DNA of 64,000 nt from Sulfurovum sp. (lineage in GTDB: Bacteria > Campylobacterota > Campylobacteria > Campylobacterales > Sulfurovaceae), in assembly GCA_002733215.1 (NCBI GenBank), contig NVUY01000011.1:1-64000 (forward strand). Direction: 5' to 3'. Every line of letters begins with the position of its first letter. Within the stretch, counting starts at the first letter, position 1. Made by a program: the position numbers and the translations under genes. The notes beneath the pieces are model-generated. The model did no database searches. It saw only the letters and a list, made by a program, of their open reading frames with translations, and was not told the DNA's origin. Positions 43,967 to 53,079 of this stretch are shown one piece after another.

Positions 43967-44833
43967 ATGCAAAAGAAAAATACTAATACTAATACTAATA
44001 CTAATACTAATACTAAAATAAAGAATAACACAGAAAAAGTACAGATATGGGTAAAAAAAGAAACCTTAGCCTATGAAAAAGAGTTGACAAGACTTCAAGT
44101 TGAACTTTTAAAATTTCAAAATCATGTGAAAGATAAAGGTCTTAAGATCTTAATGATTTTTGAAGGCCGCGATGCTGCGGGGAAAGGTGGTACGATCAAG
44201 AGAATTACAGAACATCTCAATCCGAGAGGTGCAAGAGTAGTTGCTCTTGAAAAACCTAGTGATAAAGAGACTTCACAGTGGTACTTTCAAAGATATGCTA
44301 AACACCTTCCTTCTGCTGGTGAAATTGTTCTTTTTGATAGATCTTGGTATAACAGATCAATGGTTGAGCCTGTTATGGGCTTTTGTACCGAAAGGCAGCA
44401 TCATAAGTTCTTAAAAGATGCGCCAGAGTTTGAAAGAATGATCGTAGATGAAGATATCCAGATATTTAAATTTTATTTTTCTGTATCCAAAGATGAGCAA
44501 GCAAAAAGATTTAAAGCCAGAGAAACCGATCCTCTAAAGCAATACAAACTCTCACCTGTAGATAAAGAATCACAAAAATTATGGAATGAATATTCACTTG
44601 CTAAATTTATGATGCTAAGTGCAACACATACAGAAGCAGCTCCCTGGACCATTGTTAAAAGTGACAATAAGAAGAGAGCTAGAATAAATTGTATAAAACA
44701 TATCTTGAGTTTTGTTGATTATCCAAATAAGATCAGTAAAAAAGAAATTGAAGTAGATTGTGACATCATTGTGTATGGAAGAGATGAAGCCATTTCTATG
44801 GAAAAAAAGTTTAAGTTTTCACTCAAAAAATAA
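43967..44833 (+). CDS. ppk2: polyphosphate kinase 2 family protein (second copy)
   Basis: A 288-residue PPK2 paralogue of the preceding gene: Walker A FEGRDAAGKGGTIKRI near residue 65, lid FDRSWYNRSMVEPVMGFC near 123, and YFSVSKDEQAKRFKARETDPLKQYKLS near 180. The N terminus is MQKK followed by six Asn-Thr units from a perfect hexanucleotide repeat, absent from the first copy. The codon choice seems more AT-rich than in the first copy, hinting at separate origins. The two may have different nucleotide preferences. AAAGGA lies before the ATG. Confidence 0.92.
   Translation: MQKKNTNTNTNTNTNTKIKNNTEKVQIWVKKETLAYEKELTRLQVELLKFQNHVKDKGLKILMIFEGRDAAGKGGTIKRITEHLNPRGARVVALEKPSDKETSQWYFQRYAKHLPSAGEIVLFDRSWYNRSMVEPVMGFCTERQHHKFLKDAPEFERMIVDEDIQIFKFYFSVSKDEQAKRFKARETDPLKQYKLSPVDKESQKLWNEYSLAKFMMLSATHTEAAPWTIVKSDNKKRARINCIKHILSFVDYPNKISKKEIEVDCDIIVYGRDEAISMEKKFKFSLKK
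43979..44014 (+). repeat. six tandem copies of AATACT at the start of the second PPK2 gene
   Basis: Perfect 6-bp unit repeated six times (36 bp), encoding (Asn-Thr)x6 at residues 5-16. Because the unit is a multiple of three, slippage would change the length of the N-terminal arm without shifting frame. The repeat lies 12-47 bases after the start codon. Confidence 0.9.
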
Positions 44834-44916
44834 GTTAATATTTTATATACTTACAGAAGTTCACAGGTTGATCCTTTAGGCATAAACCTGTAAAATAATT
44901 ACTCTAAAGACAGGGA

Positions 44917-46131
44917 CTAGATACCGTCTACACGAAGCAGTTTTGTTTTCCCTACCATGAGGTCAATGCTCATCAATGCACGTTTAAATACAGATTCCTG
45001 TCTATATTCAAGATTGTGTTTTTTACAAATATCTTTCACTAGGGGTTGCATCTTTTGATAATAGCTCAGAGGCATGTTTGGAAAAAGATGATGCTCGATC
45101 TGATAATTGAGAAAACCATGTGCAAAGTCTATAGCATCAGAACCGGTATTGTAGTTGACAGAGCCCATGATCTGTCTAAGATAAAACTCACCTGTACTTT
45201 TATGTGGCTCAGAAAACATATAGATATCTTCAGCCGAGTGATTAGGAACGATCACGGTAAATGAATGTACGTTAGCAAAGAATTCTGCTATCAACATAAT
45301 AATGAAGGCATTAAATACAGCTGTTAATCCCAACGGTAAAAAGAGTGCCGGAAATACAACAAATTTGATAAGACCATAAGGGAGGTAATACTCCATCCAA
45401 AGTTCCAACCCACCTTTAGTTCGAGGATTAAAATTAAAGTCTTTTAGTTCTAATTTATCTTGTTCTTTAAGTTTTTTATTTGCCAGTATTCTAAGTGTAT
45501 TGGGTGCGTAATAAAGATATTTCCACATGCCTGTAAAAGCATAAACGATGACATAACGAAGCCACATTGGCGTTTTGGACTGGATAAGCCACTGAAGATT
45601 TCTCTCAACATTATCAGGGTCATCATCTTCACCCAGGTGATAGTGGTGCATAATGTTGTGCTCATATGCCCATGCATCCGGTTTGATCCAATCTAACCAG
45701 TCCACATAACGTCTTGCACCTTTTGCATAGTATTTTTTAGTATAACGCTCAGGGATATTTGGTACTTTATCGTATCCACCGTGAAGTATGGGGTGTGTAG
45801 TATTTGCCCACCTTGAGACATTACCCGTAGAAATGAGAAGTGCTGCGACTATCGCAAGCGGCCAAAAAACAAAAGCACTTAATCCACCAAGTACAAATTC
45901 AACAATACTCAACACAAGAATCAAGCCGATCCCCGAAAAAGTAAACATTTTACCCCAACGCTCAAGCTTTAATAAGTGTTGAAAATCTTCTTCACACACT
46001 GGAGGCATAGCCTCTTTTATGGCATCTATGTCTCTTTCAAGTTGTTCCTGATCTACATCTGCATAGCGTGTATATTTATGTTCTTTGTCTGCAATAAACA
46101 TACCTTCTATCTCTTCTGGTTGTTTGCCCAT
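44917..46131 (-). CDS. membrane fatty acid desaturase
   Basis: A 404-residue di-iron membrane enzyme. Histidine boxes: HPILHGGYD near residue 115, HNIMHHYHLGEDDD near 160, and NYQIEHHLFPNMP near 349. About four membrane helices (including 53-102 and 245-285). It should insert a double bond in acyl chains at the inner membrane, tuning fluidity. The N terminus (about 50 residues) is charged. It is convergent with the second PPK2 gene and divergent from the gene at 46264. Confidence 0.88.
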   Translation of the reverse strand: MGKQPEEIEGMFIADKEHKYTRYADVDQEQLERDIDAIKEAMPPVCEEDFQHLLKLERWGKMFTFSGIGLILVLSIVEFVLGGLSAFVFWPLAIVAALLISTGNVSRWANTTHPILHGGYDKVPNIPERYTKKYYAKGARRYVDWLDWIKPDAWAYEHNIMHHYHLGEDDDPDNVERNLQWLIQSKTPMWLRYVIVYAFTGMWKYLYYAPNTLRILANKKLKEQDKLELKDFNFNPRTKGGLELWMEYYLPYGLIKFVVFPALFLPLGLTAVFNAFIIMLIAEFFANVHSFTVIVPNHSAEDIYMFSEPHKSTGEFYLRQIMGSVNYNTGSDAIDFAHGFLNYQIEHHLFPNMPLSYYQKMQPLVKDICKKHNLEYRQESVFKRALMSIDLMVGKTKLLRVDGI

Positions 46132-46263
46132 ATATCCCCCATCATCACTTATAATTGTTATAATTATATCGATATATGTTTAATCTGAGGTTTGCAACTA
46201 AATTAGGGTATAATTTGCAAAAATTAATTAAGGGGATATCTACATACCCCGTAAAGAGCTATT

Positions 46264-46761
46264 ATGTGTGATTTCAATGCCTTAACGGATGAAGAAAAAA
46301 TCCTTCATCATCAAAAACTTCTCCACTGTGCCAATGCATTTGGCGGGAAAAACTTCTTTTTACAACTCCTTGAAGCTATCCGAGAGACAAAACCCCATCC
46401 TTTAGTGGCGGGGAACAGTGAATTTAACATTGAATTAGGAACGATCAAATGGAATAAAGTTATCTTTAACGATAAACTTCAACTCCTCCTGAAAGCTCGT
46501 GTGAACGAAAGTAAACAAGACAACTTGCTACCAGATAAAGATGCAAAAAACTATAAAAAAATTCTCAATGTCGTTCGTACACTCAAACCTATTGTTTTCA
46601 ATGTAAAACCGGCAGATAAAGAAGATGGTTCCGGATTTTTCTTCCAGCCCTTTGATATAATAGATGAAAAAAAAACAAAACTCAATCCTGTTTTTGATGC
46701 TATTTTCTTTTGTTCTGTAGATACAGTTAAAAAAGTATTGAACTACGAAGCAAAGGTATAA
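46264..46761 (+). CDS. hypothetical protein
   Basis: A 165-residue soluble protein beginning MCDFNALTDEEKILHHQKLL, with no signal peptide. It is lysine-rich, with helical N- and C-terminal parts. I do not recognise it. It lies 1 base before the YwbE gene, and that gene overlaps the next, so the three are probably cotranscribed. Confidence 0.65.
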   Translation: MCDFNALTDEEKILHHQKLLHCANAFGGKNFFLQLLEAIRETKPHPLVAGNSEFNIELGTIKWNKVIFNDKLQLLLKARVNESKQDNLLPDKDAKNYKKILNVVRTLKPIVFNVKPADKEDGSGFFFQPFDIIDEKKTKLNPVFDAIFFCSVDTVKKVLNYEAKV

Positions 46762-46762
46762 A

Positions 46763-46960
46763 ATGTCAGAAGGACAGAAAAGAGCAGATATCAAATATGG
46801 TATGAATGTAGGTATCGTCCTCAAAGAAGACCAGTCCAGCGGCTATATAACCTATGGTAAAGTACAAAAGATCTTGACCAATTCACCTACACACCCTCAC
46901 GGTATCAAAGTACGTCTCAGTTCCGCTGAAGTGGGACGTGTAAAAGAGTTTGTTAAATAA
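46763..46960 (+). CDS. YwbE family protein
   Basis: A 65-residue protein of the YwbE (DUF2196) family: KRADIKYGMNVGIVLKEDQ at the N terminus, a GYITYGKVQKILTNSPTHPHGIKVRL centre, and a VGRVKEF end. The family is small, cytosolic and of unknown role; a KOW-like RNA-binding fold has been suggested for similar sequences, but this is uncertain. Its stop overlaps the start of the DUF188 gene (TAATG). Confidence 0.82.
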   Translation: MSEGQKRADIKYGMNVGIVLKEDQSSGYITYGKVQKILTNSPTHPHGIKVRLSSAEVGRVKEFVK

Positions 46961-47409
46961 TGACTCTCTTCATAGATGGAGATGCCTTTCCTAACCTCCT
47001 TAAACCTATCGTCTTACGAAGTATTGAACGCTTGGCACTCAGCACCAAAGTCATAGCCAATAAAAAGATACATATAGGTAAGTCAGAACACATAGAGTAT
47101 ATCATCGTGGACCAGGGTGCCGATGAGGCAGACCATCTCATAGTGGAATTATGCCAGGAAGATGACCTGGTCATCACTGCAGACATACCTTTGGCAGACA
47201 GGATCATCAACAAAAATGCCCATGCCGTAGACCACAGAGGTGAACTCTACAGTGTAGATAACATCAAACAGTACTTGGCTATGAGAAATCTGATGGAGAG
47301 TATCAGGGAGAGTGGAGAGATAACGGGTGGACCAAAAGCCTTTGGTCAAAAAGATGCCCATGCCTTTGCAAATCAACTCAATGCATTTTTAACAAAATAT
47401 TACAAATAA
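46960..47409 (+). CDS. YaiI/YqxD family protein (UPF0178, DUF188)
   Basis: A 149-residue protein of the DUF188 family. It has the N-terminal LFIDGDAFPNLLKPIVLR with acidic residues, ADEADHLIVELCQEDDLVITADIPLADRII near 50 and VDHRGELYS near 88. The fold is PIN-like, and a nuclease role has been suggested but not shown. Translation is coupled to YwbE (TAATG). It ends 2 bases from the convergent methyltransferase. Confidence 0.88.
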   Translation: MTLFIDGDAFPNLLKPIVLRSIERLALSTKVIANKKIHIGKSEHIEYIIVDQGADEADHLIVELCQEDDLVITADIPLADRIINKNAHAVDHRGELYSVDNIKQYLAMRNLMESIRESGEITGGPKAFGQKDAHAFANQLNAFLTKYYK

Positions 47410-47411
47410 GT

Positions 47412-47990
47412 CTATTCTTTTTTCAATTGTGCGGAGATCGTATAACGATACCCGTACTGATCGATGAACGCTACAAATCCGTAACTTTCAAGTTTCTTTT
47501 TCAATGCTTCAGGTCTAAAGAAATTTCCGGGTTCACCCAGGAATTTCTCTCCTCTGCAAATACTTTTACCCATAAAAGTACTGACATCAAAATCATAGAT
47601 AAAAAGCCTTCCCTCTTTTTTAAGTACCCGTACACTCTCTTGCAGCGCTTTGTCTACATCCTGAAAATGATGAAGCGATTCACCCATAAAGATCATATCA
47701 AAGCTTTCAGCTTCAAAAGGAAGTGCTTCAGCGGTAGCCTTGTATGTTTGCAAATACTCCGGAGAGAATTTAAGCATACCTTCCGCAGGGTCAACGGCAA
47801 CATAGCGAAGATCATCTCTGCATGCATAGGCAAATTCACTCATGACCCCTGTTCCTGCACCCAGATCCAAAACCGATGCCTGCTTCGAAAGAAGTTTTAA
47901 AAACAGACAGAATAATTCACGTACTTTACGAGGATAGATAGCAGGTCCTATAGTTTTAAAGATCCAACCTAGATGATTAAAAGGTATCAT
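47412..47990 (-). CDS. class I SAM-dependent methyltransferase
   Basis: A 192-residue protein with the SAM-binding motif VLDLGAGTGVMSEFA near residue 39, YVAVDPAEGML near 62, and DMIFMGESLHHFQDVDKAL near 97 (motif of the UbiE/Methyltransf_11 group). The substrate is unknown; a small molecule or a quinone precursor is possible, but no context supports either. It is convergent with the DUF188 gene and divergent from mltG. Confidence 0.82.
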   Translation of the reverse strand: MIPFNHLGWIFKTIGPAIYPRKVRELFCLFLKLLSKQASVLDLGAGTGVMSEFAYACRDDLRYVAVDPAEGMLKFSPEYLQTYKATAEALPFEAESFDMIFMGESLHHFQDVDKALQESVRVLKKEGRLFIYDFDVSTFMGKSICRGEKFLGEPGNFFRPEALKKKLESYGFVAFIDQYGYRYTISAQLKKE

Positions 47991-48110
47991 AAATAATTCT
48001 CCTCTCTATATGATCTATCATTATATGACAATTTGACATAAATTTACAGCAGTTCATACAACTTAGCTATAATAACAAAAGTAAAATCATACAGGAAACA
48101 CTGAGCATAG

Positions 48111-49196
48111 ATGAAAAAGATACTCGCAAAAAAATACAAACGTTTTATTCTTTATCTTGAGATCCTCGTGGTTATTGTACTGATCCCTGTTGCCTATAAT
48201 TTTATGCCGGTCAAAGAAGGAACAAAGATCTTCTATATGCCCTCTTCAGATCCGGACTACATTGTACAAACACTCAAGGTAAATGGCTATGGCGTGACAT
48301 GGCTGGACAAAATGATCTTGGGGCTTACAAAAATTCCTGAGGAAGGCTGGTATAGTGTTGCACCTGCTGATGAGGGGCGCTTTTTATTTTTTCGGGGTTT
48401 TTATAAATACAAAAGCAGTGAAACTATGGATATTGTAGTCTATGCAGGAGAAACAAAGAACGAAGTCACTGCGCGTCTTGCCAATGATATGAAACTTGAT
48501 CAAAAAAAACTTTTAGAGACCTATCAAATGCTTGCCTATTATGAAGAAGCAGATATCCTGGCACAACGTTATACGCTTGCACGTAAAGCGGGTGAAGAAG
48601 AGACGATGAAATACATTTTTCTGGACTCCAGACGAAAATCACGAGCCTTTGAAAAAGAGTATTTTAAACACTCCCCCGATAAAAAGGAATTGAAGATCGT
48701 CTATGTCATCGCGTCCATTATCCAAAAAGAGAGTAACTCCGTCGAAGAGATGGGCTTGATCTCTTCTGTCATCTATAACCGTTTGGAAAAAAACATGAAA
48801 CTACAGATGGATGGCACCCTGAACTACGGAAAATTTGCCCATACCATTGTCACACCTGAACGCATAAAAAGCGACACAAGTCTCTACAATACCTATAAAC
48901 ACAAAGGCTTACCGCCCCACCCGCTCAGTACCGTCACCATTGAGGCACTCAGAGCTTCCATGAAACCGATGCCAAACGAGTATCTCTTTTTCATGCTCAA
49001 CAAAACAGGAACCCATGATTTTACTGAAACCTATGATAAACACTTGGAAAATGTCAGCGCTTTTCGAGCCTATCAAAAAGAGAGAAAGAAACAAAAAGAA
49101 CAAGAAGCAAACTCAACCTATATGATCCCTTCGTCAAAAAAGCTTCCTTTTAAAGACAACTCAGTCAATATCAATTGGGATAAAGTCAGTTTATAA
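48111..49196 (+). CDS. mltG: endolytic transglycosylase MltG
   Basis: A 361-residue inner-membrane protein with one N-terminal helix (about 12-30) and a periplasmic YceG/MltG domain. The catalytic region is IASIIQKESNSVEEMGLISSVIYNRLEKNMKLQMDGTLNYG (about 199-240), where the Glu in QKES is catalytic; HPLSTVTIEALRASM near 266 follows. It cuts new glycan strands and helps set their length. It stands alone, divergent from the methyltransferase gene. Confidence 0.94.
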   Translation: MKKILAKKYKRFILYLEILVVIVLIPVAYNFMPVKEGTKIFYMPSSDPDYIVQTLKVNGYGVTWLDKMILGLTKIPEEGWYSVAPADEGRFLFFRGFYKYKSSETMDIVVYAGETKNEVTARLANDMKLDQKKLLETYQMLAYYEEADILAQRYTLARKAGEEETMKYIFLDSRRKSRAFEKEYFKHSPDKKELKIVYVIASIIQKESNSVEEMGLISSVIYNRLEKNMKLQMDGTLNYGKFAHTIVTPERIKSDTSLYNTYKHKGLPPHPLSTVTIEALRASMKPMPNEYLFFMLNKTGTHDFTETYDKHLENVSAFRAYQKERKKQKEQEANSTYMIPSSKKLPFKDNSVNINWDKVSL

Positions 49197-49218
49197 AATA
49201 AATATTCATTTCAATGTC

Positions 49219-49247
49219 TTGCAATTTTAAAATTGCAGTGCTATAAT
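49219..49247 (+). promoter_or_regulatory. promoter with an 18-bp palindrome before the glycine-zipper gene
   Basis: TTGCAA (49219-49224) and TATAAT (49242-49247) are spaced 17 bases apart, the ideal sigma-70 geometry. A perfect 18-bp palindrome TGCAATTTTAAAATTGCA (49220-49237) overlaps the -35 and spacer and would be a fitting repressor site. The regulator is unknown. Confidence 0.6.
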
Positions 49248-49278
49248 AAAAGTATCTTAATCACACAAAGGAAAAAAG

Positions 49279-49524
49279 ATGATAAAAAGAACAAAATTAA
49301 CTATGACAGTGCTTGCAGTTTCAAGCGCAAGCCTTATTTTATTGTCAGGTTGTGCAAATAAAACACAAAGTGGTGCAGCTATAGGTGCAGGTACCGGAGC
49401 ACTTATCGGTTCTATGGTTGGAAACAGCGGTACTGCCCTTGCTGGAGCTGCTATTGGTGGTCTTGCGGGTGGTGCTATAGGTCACAATGAAGACAATAAA
49501 GATAGAGCTAGAAGCGGCTATTAA
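49279..49524 (+). CDS. glycine-zipper outer-membrane lipoprotein
   Basis: An 81-residue protein with a lipoprotein signal (lipobox LLSGC, lipidated Cys25) followed by glycine-zipper repeats (AAIGAGTGALIGSMVGNSG and AIGGLAGGAIGH). Proteins of this SlyB/YMGG-like kind insert in or lie along the outer membrane and often respond to envelope stress. AAAGGA lies before the ATG. A strong terminator follows. Confidence 0.82.
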   Translation: MIKRTKLTMTVLAVSSASLILLSGCANKTQSGAAIGAGTGALIGSMVGNSGTALAGAAIGGLAGGAIGHNEDNKDRARSGY

Positions 49525-49546
49525 AAACTTCTCCTCTATTTTCTCT

Positions 49547-49572
49547 TTCCCGGCATCTATGCCGGGAATCTT
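49547..49572. terminator. Rho-independent terminator (likely bidirectional)
   Basis: TTCCCGGCAT (49547-49556) pairs perfectly with ATGCCGGGAA (49559-49568), and TCTTTT follows. It separates the convergent glycine-zipper and clpB genes. It is GC-rich and stable. Confidence 0.85.
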
Positions 49573-52146
49573 TTAGTCTATTTCAACCACTACTTCATTA
49601 TCTATCACATCAAAGCGTACAGAAGAACCTTCAAGCACTTTATCTTCAAGTATCAACTCAGCCAATCTGTCTTCCACTACTTCATACAAAGCTCTTTTCA
49701 ACGGACGTGCACCATATACCGGATCAAACCCTGCTTCTGCGATATACGCTTTTGCACTTTCTGTCAGCGTGATAGTGATATCACGTTCTGCCAGCTTCGC
49801 CTGGATACTTTTAAACAAGATGTCCACAATACTCGTGATCGCTTCAAGATCAAGCGGATTAAAGATAACCTGCTCATCCAAACGGTTAAGGAACTCCGGC
49901 TTGAAGCTTCGCTTAAGTTCTTCATTCACCGCCTCTCTTCTCTCCTCTTTATCTGTGATGGTCATGATCTTGTCTGACGCGATGTTCGAGGTCATGATGA
50001 TAATGGTATTTTTAAAATCCACCGTCACCCCTTTATTGTCAGTCAAACGTCCGTCATCTAGCACTTGCAAGAGTGTATTGAACACATCAGGGTGTGCTTT
50101 TTCTATCTCATCGAAGAGGACTACTGAGTAAGGTTTTCTTCGCACTGCCTCTGTGAGCTGTCCACCCTCTTCATAACCGACATACCCCGGAGGTGCACCC
50201 ACCAGTCTGCTCGCTGCATGTTTCTCCATATATTCAGACATATCTATACGTATCAGTGCTTTTTCAGAGTCAAACAAGAACTTAGCAAGTGTTTTGGCCA
50301 CCTGAGTTTTTCCGACCCCTGTAGGTCCGAGGAACATAAAGCTTCCTATAGGTCTGTTCAGGTCAGAAAGCCCTGCTTTGTTCCGCTTGATGGCACGCGC
50401 CACAGCCTTGAGTGCTTCATCTTGCCCCACTACCTCTTTTCTAAGTATGCTTTCGATAGCTAAAATCTTTTCTTTTTCACCTTGCATCATCTTAGAAACA
50501 GAGATACCTGTCCATCGGCTCACGATACCGGCGATCATCTCTTCATCCACTGAGTTTTTAAGCAGCGTACCCTCAGACATCATTTGCGTCCATTTGTCTT
50601 CAAATGTTTTGAGTAACGCTTCCTGTTCAGGGATCTGACCGTATTCTATCTCTGCTGCTTTGTTGAAGTCACCATCTCGTTTGACATGTTCTGCCTGAGT
50701 TTTGAGTGAATCAATAGTCGATTTCACTTCAGCTATCTCATTAAAGACATTCTTTTCATTGTCAAATTGACTTTGCAATGACATACGTTTCTCTTCAAGA
50801 TCGGCCAACTCTTTTTCTATCTCCACAAGACGGGAACTGTTTTTATCACTCTCTTCCATTTTGAGTGCTTCTTTTTCCACTTGAAGCGTGCTTATCTCAC
50901 GTTTTGACTTGGCTAGGTCTGTTGGTTCGGACTCTATCTGCATCTTGAGTTCGGCAGCAGCCTCATCAATGAGGTCAATGGCTTTATCCGGCAAAAACCT
51001 GTCTGTAATGTATCTGTCAGACAATTTCGCTGCTGCGACCAAGGCTGCATCCGTGATATTGACATTGTGGTGTGCTTCGAGCTTGTCTTTGATACCTCTT
51101 AGAATCTGTAAGGCTTCGTTAATACTCGGTTCTTCCACTTTGACAGGCTGAAAACGACGTTGCAGTGCCGTATCTTTTTCAAAAAACTTTCTATACTCTT
51201 TAAGTGTCGTAGCCCCAATAGTGTGAAGCTCTCCACGAGCAAGTGCCGGCTTCAAAATATTTGCTGCATCCATACCACCTTCTGCTGCACCTGCACCAAT
51301 TATAGTGTGTATCTCATCGATGAACAAAATGATATTTGCAGACTCTTTGACTTCATCGATGACGGCTTTAAGTCTGTCTTCAAATTCACCTCTGTACTTT
51401 GCTCCAGCTATGAGTCGCGACATATCTAAGCTGATGACACGCATGTTTTGAAGACTCAATGGTACTTCTTTATTTACAATGCGCTGTGCAAGCCCCTCAA
51501 CGATGGCTGTTTTACCGGTTCCCGGTTCACCGATGAGTATAGGGTTATTCTTGGTCTTACGTATGAGTATCTGCATCATACGCTGTACCTCTTCATCTCT
51601 ACCGATGACAGGATCCAACTCTCCGTCTAACGCTTTCTGGTTCAAGTCTATACCATACTTTGCAAGTGCTTCCAAAGTTTCATCACCCGACTGTGAATCT
51701 ATCTGTTTACCCCCTCGGATGCTTTCAAGTGTTTTTTCAAACTCAGAGATATCAAGGTATTTACCCAAAGTATCTCGAATGAAACTCTCGGCTGTATTGG
51801 CAAGCAACCAGGCATCTACCGCAAGGTACTGATCACCATTGGCAGTCATAACTCCCTCAGCATTTTCCAGTGTACGTGCCAGATTTTGTGAGAGCTTTAT
51901 ATTCTCTTTGGTGACAGATGAAACTGCCGGCAATTTATTTGCTATACTCTTGGTCTCCAACTCTATGGCAGCTTTGTCCACATTCATTTTAGTCAGTGCC
52001 TGATGCAAGATGGAACCAGAGTTAGTGAGCAGTGCCCACATCAAGTGTATAGGGTCTACTTCCTGATTTTTATTATGCAGTGCAAGAGACACACCTGACT
52101 CGATAGTCCCCTGCATTTGATTGGTTAATTTTTCTAATATACTCAT
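49573..52146 (-). CDS. clpB: ATP-dependent disaggregase ClpB
   Basis: An 857-residue Hsp100 disaggregase: N-terminal domain (1-145), first AAA+ domain with [15 protein letters not shown] near 200 and [13 protein letters not shown] near 270, a long coiled-coil middle domain (about 405-520), and a second AAA+ domain with [15 protein letters not shown] near 600 and [14 protein letters not shown] near 670. It rescues aggregated proteins with DnaK. Its promoter overlaps a HAIR-like HspR site, the known control of heat-shock genes in this phylum. Confidence 0.97.
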   Translation of the reverse strand: MSILEKLTNQMQGTIESGVSLALHNKNQEVDPIHLMWALLTNSGSILHQALTKMNVDKAAIELETKSIANKLPAVSSVTKENIKLSQNLARTLENAEGVMTANGDQYLAVDAWLLANTAESFIRDTLGKYLDISEFEKTLESIRGGKQIDSQSGDETLEALAKYGIDLNQKALDGELDPVIGRDEEVQRMMQILIRKTKNNPILIGEPGTGKTAIVEGLAQRIVNKEVPLSLQNMRVISLDMSRLIAGAKYRGEFEDRLKAVIDEVKESANIILFIDEIHTIIGAGAAEGGMDAANILKPALARGELHTIGATTLKEYRKFFEKDTALQRRFQPVKVEEPSINEALQILRGIKDKLEAHHNVNITDAALVAAAKLSDRYITDRFLPDKAIDLIDEAAAELKMQIESEPTDLAKSKREISTLQVEKEALKMEESDKNSSRLVEIEKELADLEEKRMSLQSQFDNEKNVFNEIAEVKSTIDSLKTQAEHVKRDGDFNKAAEIEYGQIPEQEALLKTFEDKWTQMMSEGTLLKNSVDEEMIAGIVSRWTGISVSKMMQGEKEKILAIESILRKEVVGQDEALKAVARAIKRNKAGLSDLNRPIGSFMFLGPTGVGKTQVAKTLAKFLFDSEKALIRIDMSEYMEKHAASRLVGAPPGYVGYEEGGQLTEAVRRKPYSVVLFDEIEKAHPDVFNTLLQVLDDGRLTDNKGVTVDFKNTIIIMTSNIASDKIMTITDKEERREAVNEELKRSFKPEFLNRLDEQVIFNPLDLEAITSIVDILFKSIQAKLAERDITITLTESAKAYIAEAGFDPVYGARPLKRALYEVVEDRLAELILEDKVLEGSSVRFDVIDNEVVVEID

Positions 52147-52178
52147 AAATAACTCCTAAATAATAATTGATTTTAATT

Positions 52179-52209
52179 ATTATACAACCTTTAGTCACTT
52201 CTTGTCAAG
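52179..52209 (-). promoter_or_regulatory. clpB promoter with a HAIR-like HspR operator
   Basis: Reading the minus strand, -35 TTGACA (52208-52203) and -10 TATAAT (52184-52179) are 18 bases apart. CTTGACA-N7-ACTAAAG (52209-52189) overlaps the -35 and matches the HAIR consensus CTTGAGT-N7-ACTCAAG at 11 of 14 positions. HspR represses heat-shock genes through this element in Helicobacter and Campylobacter. No hspR gene is in the window. Confidence 0.6.
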
Positions 52210-52406
52210 TTTATTTAGTAAATATCATAAATTACGAGGTAATTTTTATTTGTATGATTGCATTGATTATTGAGTGATTGAGTAAGAAAATTGTATATTA
52301 ATTACCCACATGCATCCTTACAAAACCTCCTGTATAGTACATTTTATAAGGTTATCTATTTCAGAGAATGATGCATATTATTAGATTATGACAGCTATTT
52401 CACAGA

Positions 52407-52931
52407 TCATTCCCATTCGCTAATACTCTCCATCACACTTTCAGAAAACATATAGTCTGTCTCTTTACCGTGTGCATGGCATTTTATACAGGATTTGATT
52501 TTTCCCTGATGCGATCCTTTCATTCCGCTTTCATCATAGACACCATACCACCAATCTCCATTGTCCCTGTCATAGCCTTTTTCCATTTTAATCATAATGG
52601 TCAGTTTGGATGTTTCAGAGCGATCTGAGTCAGGATAAAGTGGTTTCACTACAATTGAACCCACCGGCAATAAACTCCACTGTTGGATATAAGCCTTTTT
52701 AGCCAATGCATTGATATAAATATCAAACCATGCTCTGTGTGAATTGGAGAGTAATGCTTCAGTATTGAGTTTATGCAGATTCTTCCAGTCTGGAAAGGTA
52801 AACTGGTTTTTATGATCCGTGTTGGAGGCAGACAGGTCGAGCATAAACACCGCAGAAAGTATCAAAGAGAAGAGTATATACTTTGTTAGTCTCAGTCTCA
52901 AAATACTTGTAAAACCAAATTTCTTCATCAT
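52407..52931 (-). CDS. cytochrome P460-like haem protein
   Basis: From ATG 52931 (a second ATG is at 52928) this has 174 residues with an N-terminal signal/anchor helix (about 15-37). It matches the cytochrome P460 domain: FPDWKNLHKLNT near the start, IVVKPLY, IMIKMEKGYDRDNGDWWYGVYDESG near 112, and the haem c motif CIKCH followed by GKETDYMFSE at the C terminus. P460 proteins oxidise hydroxylamine or detoxify NO; whether the cross-linking Lys is present cannot be told here. It is a lone gene. Confidence 0.75.
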   Translation of the reverse strand: MMKKFGFTSILRLRLTKYILFSLILSAVFMLDLSASNTDHKNQFTFPDWKNLHKLNTEALLSNSHRAWFDIYINALAKKAYIQQWSLLPVGSIVVKPLYPDSDRSETSKLTIMIKMEKGYDRDNGDWWYGVYDESGMKGSHQGKIKSCIKCHAHGKETDYMFSESVMESISEWE

Positions 52932-53079
52932 CTTTTCTTTCGTACTAAATTTTAGAAGCCATTCCATTCTTTTAACTACAATAATACTAAAGGTGTATGG
53001 AAAGTATGTGTAAAATTCATATACATTTTACAAAAAATTAAGATATAATCTTATAGATTATTACGTAAGGTAAGTGATT

